Position numbers and translations under genes: made by a program. Of a stretch of DNA of 58,074 nucleotides, positions 39,201 to 54,200 are shown piece by piece; the stretch's first letter is position 1, and the number at the start of each line of letters is the position of its first letter. The stretch lies in the IMG/VR virus record IMGVR_UViG_3300025120_000055, positions 1 through 58,074 of that record; one strand, written 5' to 3'. The notes beneath the pieces are model-generated. The model searched no databases, had not been told where the DNA came from, and saw only the letters and a list, made by a program, of their open reading frames with translations. Source of the DNA: a virus.

Positions 39201-42200
39201 TAGCCCCATTAAACAACACCTCTCCTGATTTGAAGAGTTGGGGGACATATCCATTCCCAAAGGAAGGGCGAATATATTTGAAGAACGGAGCAAGTGCAAA
39301 ATATAGTTCTAAAACTGGAAGTTGTTTTATATTTACAGATTCTACTTTAGCAACTCGTAACTTCATAATACCGAGTGGGGGGGTAGTAGCCACTTTTCAA
39401 GAGTGGGTTGCATCTAGTGGATTAAGCGCCAACGCTGCCACTCTCACAGGGACTGCTGCTGATGTATTCCCTATAGGTGAAATTTTGATGGGAGACGGTA
39501 ACTTTTTCATAGAAAACTTACAAACTGATGGGAGTACAGTAAACGATAGAATGTTTCAGTCAGCGGATAATATATCTCATGATTATCAATTAGGAACACA
39601 GTTTGCTTCAACTCGTGCGCTTGTAGAAATACCGTTGTTTAGGGGGCAGTTCTTTGCAGACAAACTAAACGGCATTTATCCTGCACCTGACAACTCGTTA
39701 AAGTTACATATAGACCCAACTATGACAGCGCACACATGGAATCCTTCACCAGTTGGTAGACGCTTTCAAGACATTCCTGCTTCTGATAGAACAGCATTTA
39801 GTGCGTATGCTAAAAATGCGCTAACTAACAATAAAACCAATCAAACATCTATTACTCACTTTGGTCTTTTTGGTACTAATTATAGAATAACTGTTGCTAA
39901 TACAAAGGTATTTCCGGCTTCTATTACAACTTCTATCGCTCTCTTTCAGCAACCGGACAAAGTAATGGCGTACAGAAGAGCCTTCCTACCTTCAGGTGAG
40001 TGGTGTATTTACGACAACGACCCTGAAACAGATGGGTATTTACAATTTCCTAATACCACAGCATTTTTCTCAGAAAATTTCATTACTGAAATGAATGAAT
40101 CTATAGGTCTACCATTATTAATTGGAAACTCCTTAGAGTCAGAAGTTTTAGTTCCTCTAAAGGGTGATACGCTAAATAAAGTATCAGAAATTGAAAACAG
40201 GTCTGAATATTATCACGATGCGGCTAGTGTAAAAACTCAAGGCGGTAACATAGATTACGGACTCAGGCAGTATGTAAGTGCTGTTGAGTTTAAAGCGGGG
40301 CCAATGACTAACCCACATGCTGCTAAAACAAAAACAGGAAGAGCCGAGGGGACTATAGTGAATGTAGAACCTATAATGAGTGGGTCTACCTATAGTGGTT
40401 ATGCTAGATTAATAATGAGTGATGAAGATGCTGATTTATTTCCTAACATAGACCCAGCAGACCTAGGAGAATCATTTAAAGAGTGGAGAATGGGAGAAGC
40501 ACATTATACTTTAGAAATAATAGTAGGCGCCACCACTCATATATTTACTTACATGGGTCACGGTAATGATTTAAAAATAACTGGTAACGCTATTCTTGAT
40601 GATGCGATTTCAAGTATCATAGTTAGAACTAAAGAAATTGGGGGTACTGCTCCTGCTTATTTACCTAACTTAATTGGTAATTCTGCCCTCTTAAGCAGAT
40701 ATGGTTTTAATCAACATTTTGATACTGATAAAGAAAATGTACTGTTGAACCAATCAAACAATCTTTCTAACACAGCAAGACCTACTCATTATTCTTATCC
40801 TTGGAGTATTGTATCTATCACTGGGAGTAATCAATTACTCAGGGTAACTTGTCCTAAGACAGAATTGTTACAATCTAACACGCTTAATATGAGTATACAA
40901 GATGGTGATTATGTATACGCTGAAACTATCGGTGTCAACGCACTTGGGAGCACTCCTACTTCTTCTATATATTTAGGACAAGTAAGTAAAATAGAAGAGG
41001 GGATGATACAAAACAATCCAAACGCCGCTGCTAGCATTGAATGTATTATTAGTTTAGCAGCAGCAGTCCCAGCAGCGCAGTTAACTTTACTCAATGATGC
41101 TATTTCTAATGGCGCTATAAGTGTAGTTTTAAGAGTTGGTTGTCATGATATAATGAAAAATGACGATACCGCTTGTTTAAACAAATCATGGAACTATCCG
41201 TTTGCTCAAGGTGGTTTAAGACACGGTGATACAATATGGATGAATATGACATACAACAATCCTCATGCTGTACAAGGTTTGTTTTGTAAGAGTAGAGGGG
41301 TGTTTAACGAAGCGTTAGTTTACAAGTCTTTCAATGGTGGAAAAGGTGACACTGCTAATCTTCCTAGAGATTCTATACCTCTTGAAAATTTCTTAATAGG
41401 AGATACTTGTTTAGAAACTGCTAACAATTTTGTGCAGCATGTAAACAAAACAATTCAATTAAATTATAATAATTTAGGTATGACTCACGCACCTACTATA
41501 GCATACCTAGACCCGTATCTAGCCAAAGAAGGACATGCTCGTGTGCTTCTCTACGATGTTTCTCATGACCGTGAATTTATCGCATTCCAAGATATACACA
41601 TGCAGGTTCAAAGTTCTGCTAAGGCTTTAGAAATAGGGTACGAAAGATATACTGCTACTTCTAATTTTGCTGACGGAACTGATGAAATAGACTTAGGTAA
41701 TTATTCTGTTGTATACAACGGCGGTGCACAAAATCCTTTCATAACTCAAATTGATGTTGCTAACGGTTTCCCTTCTCAAAACAAGTATATCAGAAGTAAT
41801 CAACGCTCTAACTTTATGGAAAGTGCGTATGCTCATAACATAGCAAATAATATTGCTAATGAAATGTTACAACCTGAAGTTGGTAAAGTTAGCAGTTTGG
41901 TTCATTTAGGAAGAGGTAATACTACGCTTAACCAAAGAGGAAGTGGGTATAGCAACGCCAATGGAGTGGCTACCACTTCTCTTACTGGTCAAGGAACAGG
42001 TTTGACTGTGAATATTACTACAGTTCAAGGCGAAGTTGTATCCGCTGTTGTTGTAAATTCCGGTACTAGATATATCAACACTACTAATGCTTTTGAGTCT
42101 AAAGTAAGAATAACTGGTGGTAATAATGACTGTGTAATGGCTGTTAGCACTACAAACGCCAGCCTGATAAGCACTATATCTTCTATAGAGCAAAGCGTAG

Positions 42201-45200
42201 TCTATGGTAAAGCACATGGTCATTTTGTTCAAACAGGATACTACACAGGAGGGTTGTCATCTAGTGAAAGAAGTATAGGTGATAGTATAATTTCACGAAC
42301 TAATAGAGGTGTGGTTTTATCGTATTTTGCAGAAAAAACCCATATAAAAACTAGAGAGTTATATTCGAGTGATAAGTTTATCGTAAAAGAACTGATGCAG
42401 CGTAAAACTGGAGATTTAGAAAGACAACTAGGTACTGTAGTTGCTGGTGGTAGTGGTTATAATAATGGTACATTTTACAATGTGATAACTACTACTAATG
42501 GGAACGGTAGAGGTATGACTGTAAATGTAGCAATTAGTGGCGGTGTTGTTCAAACTGTTGTTATAAATAGAGTAGGAGATGGTAATTATAAAAACGGAGA
42601 TGCTATCTTTGTGGGTGATAGAACTTTAGATTCACCAAATGCTGCTTCAAATGTTAGTGGAAACGGTTTGGCAAATGCTATTCTTAATGTCGGTCACAAA
42701 CATCACGAAACTTCTACTCTATTCGACACACCTGACGGAACTAGAGTTATACCTGCTTTCCTTGCTTTAAAGGGAATACGCTCCGCCCCGTTAGATTTAA
42801 CCAATCATCCCGAGGCTAACACTAGAGGAATTAATTTACTTCCTCAGTGGAGTCAAATGGATTTCGTTAGAAGATTAACTATTGACCTTGGAGAAGTTTC
42901 TATCATAGAAGGAATCACCAACATAGAGGCTGCTGCTAATGAAGTAGTTAGGATGATAAACCAAGCAGGGGCTACTGGTGGTAAAACACACGCTCCTAGG
43001 AATAACAAACAATACCCTGTAAAGGTAGTAGGTGACGCAGATTTCGCTGTAACAGGTTCTACCTTTGACCCAACGGTGTGGTGGGATGAAGAGAAAGCCT
43101 TTGCTTCACATGACAAAGGAACTCACATGGGTTATTTGCGTGCACATCTTGGTCGTGTTGTAAAAGATATTGACGGTAATGAAGGTTTCTCAATAGTTAT
43201 TCACAGTACCGTTCCGGGTGCAACAGGTCGTAACTTCGCTGTTTGGTTAGACAATAGTAAAGGTCAAGCCCCGTACAAGCCTGAATTTTTAATAGGTCAT
43301 GGTGGTCGTTTCAGAACCTTTTGGTGTTTACCTGATGAATTGACTGGAGAAAACATGCACCCAGCACCGATGCCGCTTAATAAACACGGTAGACCTTTTG
43401 CGCCTATTACATCGCTTCGACAATTTACACCTCTTGAACAAAATACAGATGTAACATCATCAACTGGTGATTTTACATCTAATCTTTCTAACACTGCCGA
43501 ACCTAAATTAAGAGCGATTTCTGCCGCCACAGGTGGTGGGCAAACTCATAATACTGTAAATGCTGAATCTTTTGAAGCAGAAGGTTTTACTGCATCTCTT
43601 GTTGAAGGGTTAAGAACTGGAACTTCTGCTGTAGGAAGAATTAACTTTGGTGGTTTAGTTGAGGCCGGAGTTCCCGGTTTTGCACCTGATGCTGGTAAAT
43701 GGGGCTTTGGTAGAAAAGGTGATACTAGATTTATGAACGATTACGGGATAGTGACAAAAGTAGGTCAAACCGATGCACCTTCAACTTACACAGGTCATGT
43801 GCCTAATAGAGATGTATTTCCTGAAAATATAGGCGACACTCCGATTTACGGTCTTAAGTTACAAGACCATGTAGGTTCATCTCATGGTATTAGATATATT
43901 TACAAAAATATGGGTGAGAAATTTACTCTTGAAAATACAAAGATACCACAAACTCTTGATAATGAAATTGTTGTTCATTTTAACCATAAAGACTGTTCTC
44001 AAGGTGGATTCACTATAGGTAGACACATGCATGGTATAGGTGACCCAACTGGTCGCTTCCCTGATGCTAGAAACACATCTTTTGCTAATTGGCAAGGCAA
44101 TCTTTGGAGAGGCGCTAGCGCTCCAAACGCTGGATATCTTACCGATATTGTATATAATAAATCAACATCAACTCTCACAGTGACAACTTACGGGCCTTAT
44201 GATGGTCATGACCATCCTGATATATTAGGTTACATGGGATTCCCTGCAACTAACGGGGTAATTCATGTATCAGACCCGTTTAATTGCACAGGGAGTGCTA
44301 CTACTACTGGTAATAATGGAACAGGTTATACAAACGGCACTTATCAAACCACTGCGACAGATAGCGCTGGAAACACATTAACTGTAGATATACTCGTTTC
44401 AGGTGGCGTAGTTCAAAGTGGTAATACTGCTATAGTATCTTTTGGTGATGGTAATTATGCTAACGGTGAAGTATTTACTATTAGCGGAGGAAATAACAAC
44501 GCCACATTTACACTCGGAAACGCTGTAAAGGGTAGTTGGGGTAACATGTTTAATTATACTCATAGAAGTAGACTACCCGGAACTAGTAGCACACATACTT
44601 TCCATGGAGTCACGGCTGATACATTTATTTCTAATCATTCTGTTACCCTTCATAGTGACAGTGCTACGAATAGAGTTGGTCTTGGAACTTTTGTAGTAGG
44701 AGAGGCTACACAGGCTACTCGTGCTATTATAACATCGGTAGCAAATTGGACTACTCTAGTAACAGATGAACTTATGGCTGCTGTAACTGCTTTTGCTATT
44801 AACTTAGATGACCCTAACATAGAGGAGGGGGTTTTCTTTGATTGCACCGATATGTATGCTTCAGATGGTAAGACATTTGGAGAGTGGGGTATAACCCCTG
44901 AGTCAATTAAAGTTAAAGCGTTTAATACTAAAAATAATATCACCCCTATATCTAATTTCTTCACAGCAAGTGTATCTCGAGATATGGGTATCAAAGCAGC
45001 CCATCTTGAATTTGGTGAGATTCCAAGAATAAATGCAGACCCTACTTTTGGTTTAATTAAAGTATCAGGTACTAATAATGCACCAACTACTTCTTTGCTA
45101 GAAGAAGGTAGGGGGATAGAGTGTGGTTATATCCCGAAAACAATTTTACAAATTAATTCAAGAGGTAAAGGAACTAATACCAATACTGCAACTCCTATTT

Positions 45201-48200
45201 TAGTAGATTCAGATAATATTGCTATAGATACAACTACTTGGTCTAAAAACTTAAACGGTCAAAATTTTACAGCATCCAGTGGAGATTTAATTTTACCAAA
45301 CTGCGACAACCCTACTTTGAAAATGACTTCAATTCATCCTACAGGTACTAATATTAATGTAGATACACAAAACGAAATGTGGCATTTTACTAGACCTCCT
45401 ACTGCTGAAAAAGGTTTGCAGATATTAGCAGCAGCACCATCGGCGTTTAATTTGGCTCCTGTTAACGATACCCAATATGTATTTTCTTTTGGTCAAATAA
45501 CTAAAGTAGCCTACGGTTCTGAAACAGGAGTCTTGACTCCGAGAAATAATAATTTAACTTTAACAACTGTTCAATTTTTTGACAGCCCTGATATGAATGC
45601 TATGAGTGAAGATTGGCCTACATCAGCGCCGGGTGGCACTCTTATTATTCAAAAATACGCAGATAAGAGAGCATACTTGTTTGCTGGTAAAAGGTCGCTT
45701 GGTAGTGTACACTCTATACCAATTATACACTTTAGCGGCGGTAGAGATAGTCCCGATAAGTATGTGCCGTTATACTTCGGTGGTGGTTTTACAGGTGCTA
45801 CTATAGACATAAATGATGGCACTAACAATGATTATGCTGAACATAATACTCATCATTATGCTAATGGCCCTACTGGTTCTGCTGGAATACAAAATGCCAA
45901 TGAAATACTTTCATCTTTCTCTACATTAGATTGTAATGCTATTATGGCATTTTTCCCTGCTACTGCTTTACTAAATCAAAATCGTGGCTCAATCAACCCA
46001 CCTGTATATAATAAAAACAACATACTTTCGCCTGATTTAAAACGAGGAGGTCATACACCAAGCAACATATTCCCCGATGCTGCTCCATATACTGCTGGAG
46101 TCCACATGCAAGCACCGTCGCCTATGGTGTTGAGGTTTGCTCATCCTACAGCAAGATACCAAGACCACAAAAATAACATTGATAATAAAACAACATTCAT
46201 CGTATTTGGCCCGGGTCAGGCGTTCCCGCTTACTAGAGATTCAGCCTCACCTGCCAATCAATTTGAACCACATCCCGGTGCTGCTCTTACAGTTGGTAAC
46301 ACTTGGAGTAAAATACCTGCTAAAACTAATGATGGTAATTTCTTGCCTAATCACATAGCAAACTTCAACGGAGATTTCTTGCCGGAGCAATCATCTTTCC
46401 AAACTACACATAGAGAGTTTCATTACAAAACAACTCTCAATTGGGAATCATCTCTCGGTATACCATTAGCAGGGGTAACAGTTAGACACCGACCCGAGAA
46501 CGGTAGAAACTACGGTAGTCAGTTTAGTCCTAAAGCGTTTGAAAATTATACAGCAGCGGGTTCAATGGATGTTTCTGCGGCACAAATTTATGCAATTGCT
46601 CAACCAAATAGACACGCTATACTTGTCCCTAGTGGTATGACTAAAAATGCAGATTTATGTTGGCACATGGATAATGGTAATCACCCCGGTGGTTCTTGGA
46701 TGGATAATCAAATTACTATGAATCCACCTATGCAAACTGGTGATGCGAGAGTAGCAAAGACAGCAGCGACTATCATAAACCCTACAGCGTTTAGAGTAGC
46801 GGGTGTGCTAGCAAATAAAATGTTATACTCAAATGGTAATTCAGGTTCACCCGCATTTCAAGCAGAAACGCTAGATGCTGATGATGTAGACCACGAATAC
46901 ATTGTAGTAGACGCTACACGCTGTCAAAACGGAGAAGAGTTAGCGTGTGTTTTAGGTGCTGCAATCAACACATTCCCCGGTAAAGGTGCACTCAAAGCAA
47001 TTGGTGGTACATTTATGCCGTCTATGGGTAACTCTTCTCGACAAGACCGTTACGGTTGGATTGAGGCTGAGTCTACTGCCATACCTGCTGGTGCTGGTAA
47101 TTCACCAGATTTTGCTAGTATATATGGGAACGGAACAGTCGGTGGCGCTACTGCTGATGCTGATGTAACCAATTTAGGATATTCTAACAGAACCGCTACC
47201 ACTTCACCAGCCACAAGAAGTTCTACTACCACTATTACTTTTACAGGTACAGTTACTTCCGGTAGCGCAACTATTACTGGAGTTACAGTTCCAGCGACTA
47301 TGAAAATTGGTCAATCTATTACCGGAACAGGATTGGCAGCATACACTATTGTTACAGGTTTTGATAGCGGTGCTAATACTGTCACTGTTAGCCCATCGGG
47401 TACATCAACTCCGGGAAGCCCTGTGACATTAACACTAACAATAAACACACTTGGAAATTTACTGTCAAGTTCTACTGTTAAGTTTGCTGATTGTTTCATT
47501 GATTTAAGAATAACCGCACATCAAAGTGTATCTGCTAAAGTTATGGCAAGTAGAATACCATCATCGGGTTGGCTCAGAAGTGAGGCTAAACATAATTATT
47601 CTTATGAACTTTCTAGTACATCTAGTCTTAAAACTCCAGCATGGGCTTGTTACACCAGTAGAGCATTTTATACTCATAACAGTGATTTGTATGTTAGGTT
47701 TTATCTAGGAATAAATAAATTAACAGGGTCTAAATTATTTGAAGATGGTGATGTATGGCAGCAATATGCTAGAAATCTATCAGAAATTGACAGTGTTGGT
47801 AACGGTCAGTATGATGGTTTGACTACACCACATCCTGCACCTAATGCTGGTGATACAATTTGGATATGGTCTAAATCTTCTACTCATTATGTTGATAACT
47901 CTACTAATTTCATAGGCTCTAGGTTTACCAACTACGGTATAGGCGCTGTTCATTTTAACGGATTAGTTGATGCTATAGATAGAACAAAACCAATAGGTGC
48001 AGTTGGTTGGCATGGTGAACGATATTCATATCTTAACACTCTTAATGTTGGGACTGGTTACGCTGCTGGGTTAGGAGCGTGGCACACAGAACTTGGCTTC
48101 TCCCCATACGGTAGTTCTTCATCTTGTGCTACTGTTTTGTCTCACTTACCAAACACAACTCCTTTACCAAACAGCCCTGAAAGCGCACCTCCTATAGATT

Positions 48201-51200
48201 ACAAAAACGACAGAATAGACACTATACCATCACCCGGTAATTTAGAAGGTGAAAATAATAGTGCCGGAGATGACCCTCATGGTTATGGTGACTATACTAA
48301 AAATAATGTTGAAAATTCAAAATTCCATAGCCCACCTATAATGAGGACAATGCCTGAACTACAAAAAGAATTAATCAACCCACAAGGTATATACGCACGC
48401 TCGTTACTTGTGGTGGCTCACGAAGGTGAATTAAGCCTAGTAGCAAGAAAAGATAGAGACGGTTACACCACTACTGGTGATTATTTAGTTAGAGGAGGCA
48501 CTACTGAATGGGATGAAAGATTCCACGATGCTGACCGATTTATCGCACCAGCCAACGCAGGGCCGAATGTAGAGGCTTTGATAGCAGATAACACAACACC
48601 GCCTTCTACTGATGTGAGTAATGAAATTACAGTAAGCGCTTACACTTTACACGGAGCAATTACAGCGGATACATCTTTGTCAAACGCTGAACCTTGTCTA
48701 AATGAAATAGGTGATTTATTCACTGACCTTGATAACAGCATAGGAACTGCATTAAATGAAAACGACATAGGTAGGCGTAATATTAGCCCTGATTATTTTA
48801 CTACTTCTCAAGGTGCAATTATAGCAGAATCAGGAGCAATATCCAACAAGTTTTGGATTGGTGATGTTAACGGATATGATGTTATGAGTAGAAGTCCTCA
48901 CAAAAACTTCAGCACAGAACATGTAGTTTGGAAGCGTATGGATGGTGGTAGCCTTACTTTACCTACCTCTAACGCTCGTGGTCTTGGAGCAGTACCTTGG
49001 GTTACAAGAGTTACAGCAGACGGTGATGGGAACAAAACAGTCGCTCATTTAACAGGAGAAAAATTACTAGGTAACATTAGGTTCTCTTTTGAGTCAACTA
49101 ACACCGCTATGATGCCCGTTCTACAAGCACAAGAAATAGCCCATCCTCAACTAGCAGCGGGTAACTCGGTAACGATTGCTAATGTACTTAACATACCAAA
49201 CGAAGAGTTACAGTTTGAAGACATGAGTGTTATAGATGATACAGGACAATTACATGTTATTCAAGGTGGCTCCCCACTGGGTGTTATAATTAGAGCATAT
49301 AAACCAGCATCAGAAAGACTGTCTACTGGATTAAGCCCTTCGTTTACTAATTCAGGTATAGAGCCTAACTTAGAAATTCAATTACCTAATCCTGATGACA
49401 TACCGGGTAACCTTCTAGTTAGAAGTGGATTCGACCCAGTACAAGCATATCAACACGAAACTATGGGTGATGGTGGTATGTTACCTATGTCTAGTAATAA
49501 CTTAAAACAATTATTCGTCAACGAAAACAAAGCACCTAGGTTAGCCCCTACTATGAACGAGGTAGGGTGGGAGCACATATCTCAAGATAAAAATTTCCCT
49601 GAGTCTAGTCGTGATGGATGGAATGCTGCTACAAACAACAATCCTATAGAAACCTCATACGAGTTACATGATAGAGCACTTTACTTCCATATCACTAAGA
49701 TGGGTCACAGCCACACTGAAAAGTTCCCTACTACCTATACTCATGCTAGTGGTGTACAAAGTCAAACGCTCAGTTTTGTTAGTTTAGTAGGTGCTACTTT
49801 AACTGTTGATGCTACAATTACTCAATCAATTTTTGCTGCTGGGTTTGGGACTCAAGAAGTTCTCGATGAGGGTAGTGGTAAGCGTCGTAGATTCCTTCGC
49901 ATAGCAAACACCGCAGGTAAAAGCGTTGTTGCTTCATATACTGGTATCAGTGGTGCTACATTTACTGGAGTAGTTGGGGATATTGATACCACTCAATTCC
50001 TTGTCGATAATGCTAGCGCTACTCTTACTATTACTCCGTCGTATTATGTTCCTGCTGGTAGCACTCGTATATTTGCAGCACGCCGTTTGCGTGACCATGC
50101 CGAAGTAAGTGGTAGCAGCCCTGACATGGCACACACAATGTATTTTGATGGCGATTCTCAAACTACAATTCACTCAAGATATAGCAAACCACAACTTACA
50201 CCAATGCCGTTACCTCGTATGGGACATCATTATGTTAACGCTACAATGCCTATGATGCCGGGTCACTGGGCGCATCCTTCTTATCAAGGATTATACACTA
50301 GAGCAAACAGCAATAAAACTGTAACTTCACAGGAAGAAGAGTTTAGATTATTAACAGAAGAGTTAGCACTTACGGATGGTAACAGCAACAACACTCCAAC
50401 AATAGATAGTATAGTGAATCAACTTTTCCCACTTAATCCATACCTTATGGTTGGTAGTTTAACAGCAAACCCTTCAGGCCCAAGTGACATACACGGCGGT
50501 GCATTCACACTAATGTTTGAAACCAAAATCAAATATGATGGTTACGGTGTACTTGCTTCTAAAGGTACTGCGGGAGACATCAATAAGGCTGGAGGACATT
50601 CTATTGTACTCGAGGCTGGAGGTAACTACACCCAAGCAAATCATTTCCCTGACCCTGCTGAGGTAGGCGCATATCAAATAATTATCCAGCCAAACTTGTC
50701 AGAAAAACAGTTTACTGGATTCCATAGAAATAACACAACTACTACCGCCTTACCAAATGCTAGCGATATGGATTTGACAAGTCAACAAGTTAATCTTGTT
50801 ATAGGTATAAAGTATGATGAAGAAAGACATGCATCGCTAACTAATGCTGCTAATATAGGTGGTGTAACTCTCATACTAGCCGAGGCTACATTGGCTGATG
50901 TAAGAGGTTGTGAAATATTCATCAACGAGGTAATACTTGACCACGACCCTGACCATGGTAGTCAATTCACTAATATCCCACCAATGCTGCTTTATAACCC
51001 ACTTGGAGTTCAGGGTAGCGAAAGCCCCCACTTTACCCGTAGAGGACATCCTTATCACCCACCTACGACTAATATTAATTTTAAAGACGCTACGCCGGGG
51101 CATACTACAAACATTCCTTGGTGGAGTATCATGCACAAAGACACACCAAATGCTGCAACTTCTGTAGGATTTAGACACTTAGCAATATATCGTATTGATA

Positions 51201-54200
51201 ATTATTATCAGTTCTGTAGAGCGAGTTATGGTTCAGTAGCAGCACAGATAACTCTCGCTGGGTATCCAAGTATCAGCCCTGATATTTATTCAACTATAAT
51301 GGAAAACATCAGTTTAACACCGTCATGTACTATTGTGGGCAATCAAACAGGGACATCTATACAAGTTGATGATGCTTCTTTATTCCCTGAAATTCCATAC
51401 TATGGGCAGAAATTAATAATTCACGATAACCCAACAGAAGGAGAAACTCTTGTAGTAGATTATTCCAGTAGACAAGGAGTTACTCAAGCCCCTTCTACAA
51501 TGAATGAACCTGATATACTGACTTTAAGTTCTAGTGCAACTGTAAAAAATGGTCAAAAAATAACTTTGAGTAAACCTTACTCAACTAAACCAATGAGTGA
51601 GTTGTTTACAATTGATAGCGAATCTATCATTACAAAAAATCTCGGGCAAACTCTAGCAGGGACACGAGACACTAACAGTCTTACTTCAGGCGATGCCTAC
51701 CTATGCGCTTGGAGTCCTAACTTGGGTAGACCGCATACATTTTATTCTGATGCGAGCAGAACATGGATTACTAACGGTGTTAATCATACTGCCGATAGAG
51801 CGATAAACAAAGCAGCATACAATAGTATGCCAAAACATTTTGAGACTATTCACTATCATGATGTAAACTACGCAGCGAGTCATGGGCCTTTTGCATTGAT
51901 GATGAAGTCACCCCAACCGCCTATAAAACTAGACGGAGTAACTATGAGTTTCACAAGTAGTTCTTCGGGTAGCAATTTTGTTATGAATTCTAATCAATCT
52001 TTAGGCGCTGGTTTAATTGGTAAAACAGTTTATGCTAACGGGCAAGTTATAGGTAAGATAACTGCTTATGCCGCCGATACTCCAAGTGCTGGTCAATCAA
52101 GAATATCTACACCCCATGTAATCTTTGGCGGTGATGTTGCTGGTCTTACTGCGTTTGTTGACGGCGACGGGACAGCACTTACTGCTAGTCAAATACATGC
52201 ACTAACAGGATATTCAGCCCAAGGTAGTAACTCTACTATGTATACTAATTTTTGGCCTTGCGGTAGTAGAGGTGGGCCTTTAGTAAGTCGATTAGATGGG
52301 TATGCTACTACAACAGCCGCATGGCATATTCCACAAAATTATGGTCATGATACTGGTAAACACTGGATTGACGATGATGATGATGGGTCTTATTCTGTAG
52401 CAAACGGTATAATAGCCGGTAATTTAATCTCAACAAGAACATATCCGTTTGGTTACCGATTTGGTTTAAGACAACCGTGGAACAGACCTCAATGGGGTCA
52501 TTACGGTATGAGAGCATTCCAAGAGTTGAGTAACCACGGTAGCGCTACACAGATTACCACAGGGTATAGAGCAGGGCCAGTGGTTCATTACGAGAGTCAA
52601 GGGTCAAACACTTGGGTTTACGAAGGTGGTAATGCTTCACAAAGTAACACTACTCTTCAAACAATATACGCTGGAATACTAGAAAGACAAACAACTGCTG
52701 CTGGTATGTTAAATGCAGATAAGTATGAGTGGCAAGTTCGATATAGCGAAGGTCGAAGAATGACTAGAGGGTTTGGTTGCGCTGTTAGAACTATAAGAAA
52801 TCCTAATACTGTAATTAGAGATTGGTGGGGTGATTCTGCCGGTAAGAATTTAAAGAATTTTGGCGCTGCTGTAAAATACTACTTAGTAGATTGGTGGGGT
52901 AATACTCGTGGTGAAGATATACGCAGATTCCCTGTTCGTAGTTTTGGTATCAATCCATCTTGGGATGCTGGGGATGCATACGAATATGATAGAACCTATG
53001 GTAGAACTCCATACGATAGAATATGGAACAACGGTAAACCTATCTTTAATCTAAAAGGAGTTGCCAACTTATCTACTGGCGCTGTTCTATCCTCGCCCAC
53101 ATCTACCATTCCTAGATTCGGTGGTAGAAAAAATACTGGTAACAACAATACAGATACAACACTAGTAGATGTTTTCGCACCAACTAACGCCATGCGTGTC
53201 GGTGATATGGGTGGTGGTCGTGGTGTTAGATTCCCAACTCAATTTAATGAAGATGTGCTAGTCGAACTAGATGCTGTATACGAAAACTCAGGTGTTGTCT
53301 TATCAAGCAGCACTGCTGAGCCTACATTTGGTAAAGGATATCTAAGACCAAGAGACGATGTATTACAACCTACTGAAATTGTTAGAGGTATCAGTAGAAG
53401 ATTAGAAATTGACGAAGATGGGTTGTTAAAACCTGAAGCGACTGTTAGTGATAGAGTAGAAGATATCAGTGGTAACTCGGTACACAAAGATGCTGTATCG
53501 AGGTCATCACCAAGAATAGGTATAGAAGGTCAAACAATGCAGTCATTAACTGGTAGTAATACTAACATGGTTGCTATAAACTCAGAAGCACATAGTCTAC
53601 ACACTAACAGGGGTGTAGGTCAGCGTGTAATTTTACACGGAGGTATGCAATCAGGCTCTCAAACACTAGGTCATTATGATTTGACCACTCTATCTTTTGC
53701 TGCTCAACCCCATGGTGGTGTAATGAGATTTAGCCACACTGCTAACTTCAAACCAATGGGCGGTACTTATGTCTTAGAAAGTCGTAGTTTCGCAAGTCCG
53801 TTTGACGACACAGGATGGGGTAGAAGCGGTATGGCTGTGGATGGTAGTGAAAAGACAAGTAACCCATATCAGATAACTAATTCAGTTTCAGCGCAAACAA
53901 ATAAGACTGATGATTCTGTTAAGTTCTTAGTACGACCAATAAGATTACTTGACAACCAACATATTGCGGTGTTTAGACCGCAACTCGCTTTACACAGTAG
54001 TAGTAAACAAACGGGTAGCACCGCTTACACGGCAACTGCTGGTGGTAAGTACGGTATGTTTAGTTATGAAACAACATCGAGTAGAGCAAGTAGTGGACTC
54101 TACATGCGTGCTACCGACCCTAACACTAACGCTCCTTACCAACCTGTATACTTGGTAGAAGATTCTAGTGATACTGTACCTACTTCTAAAGGCCCAAAGT

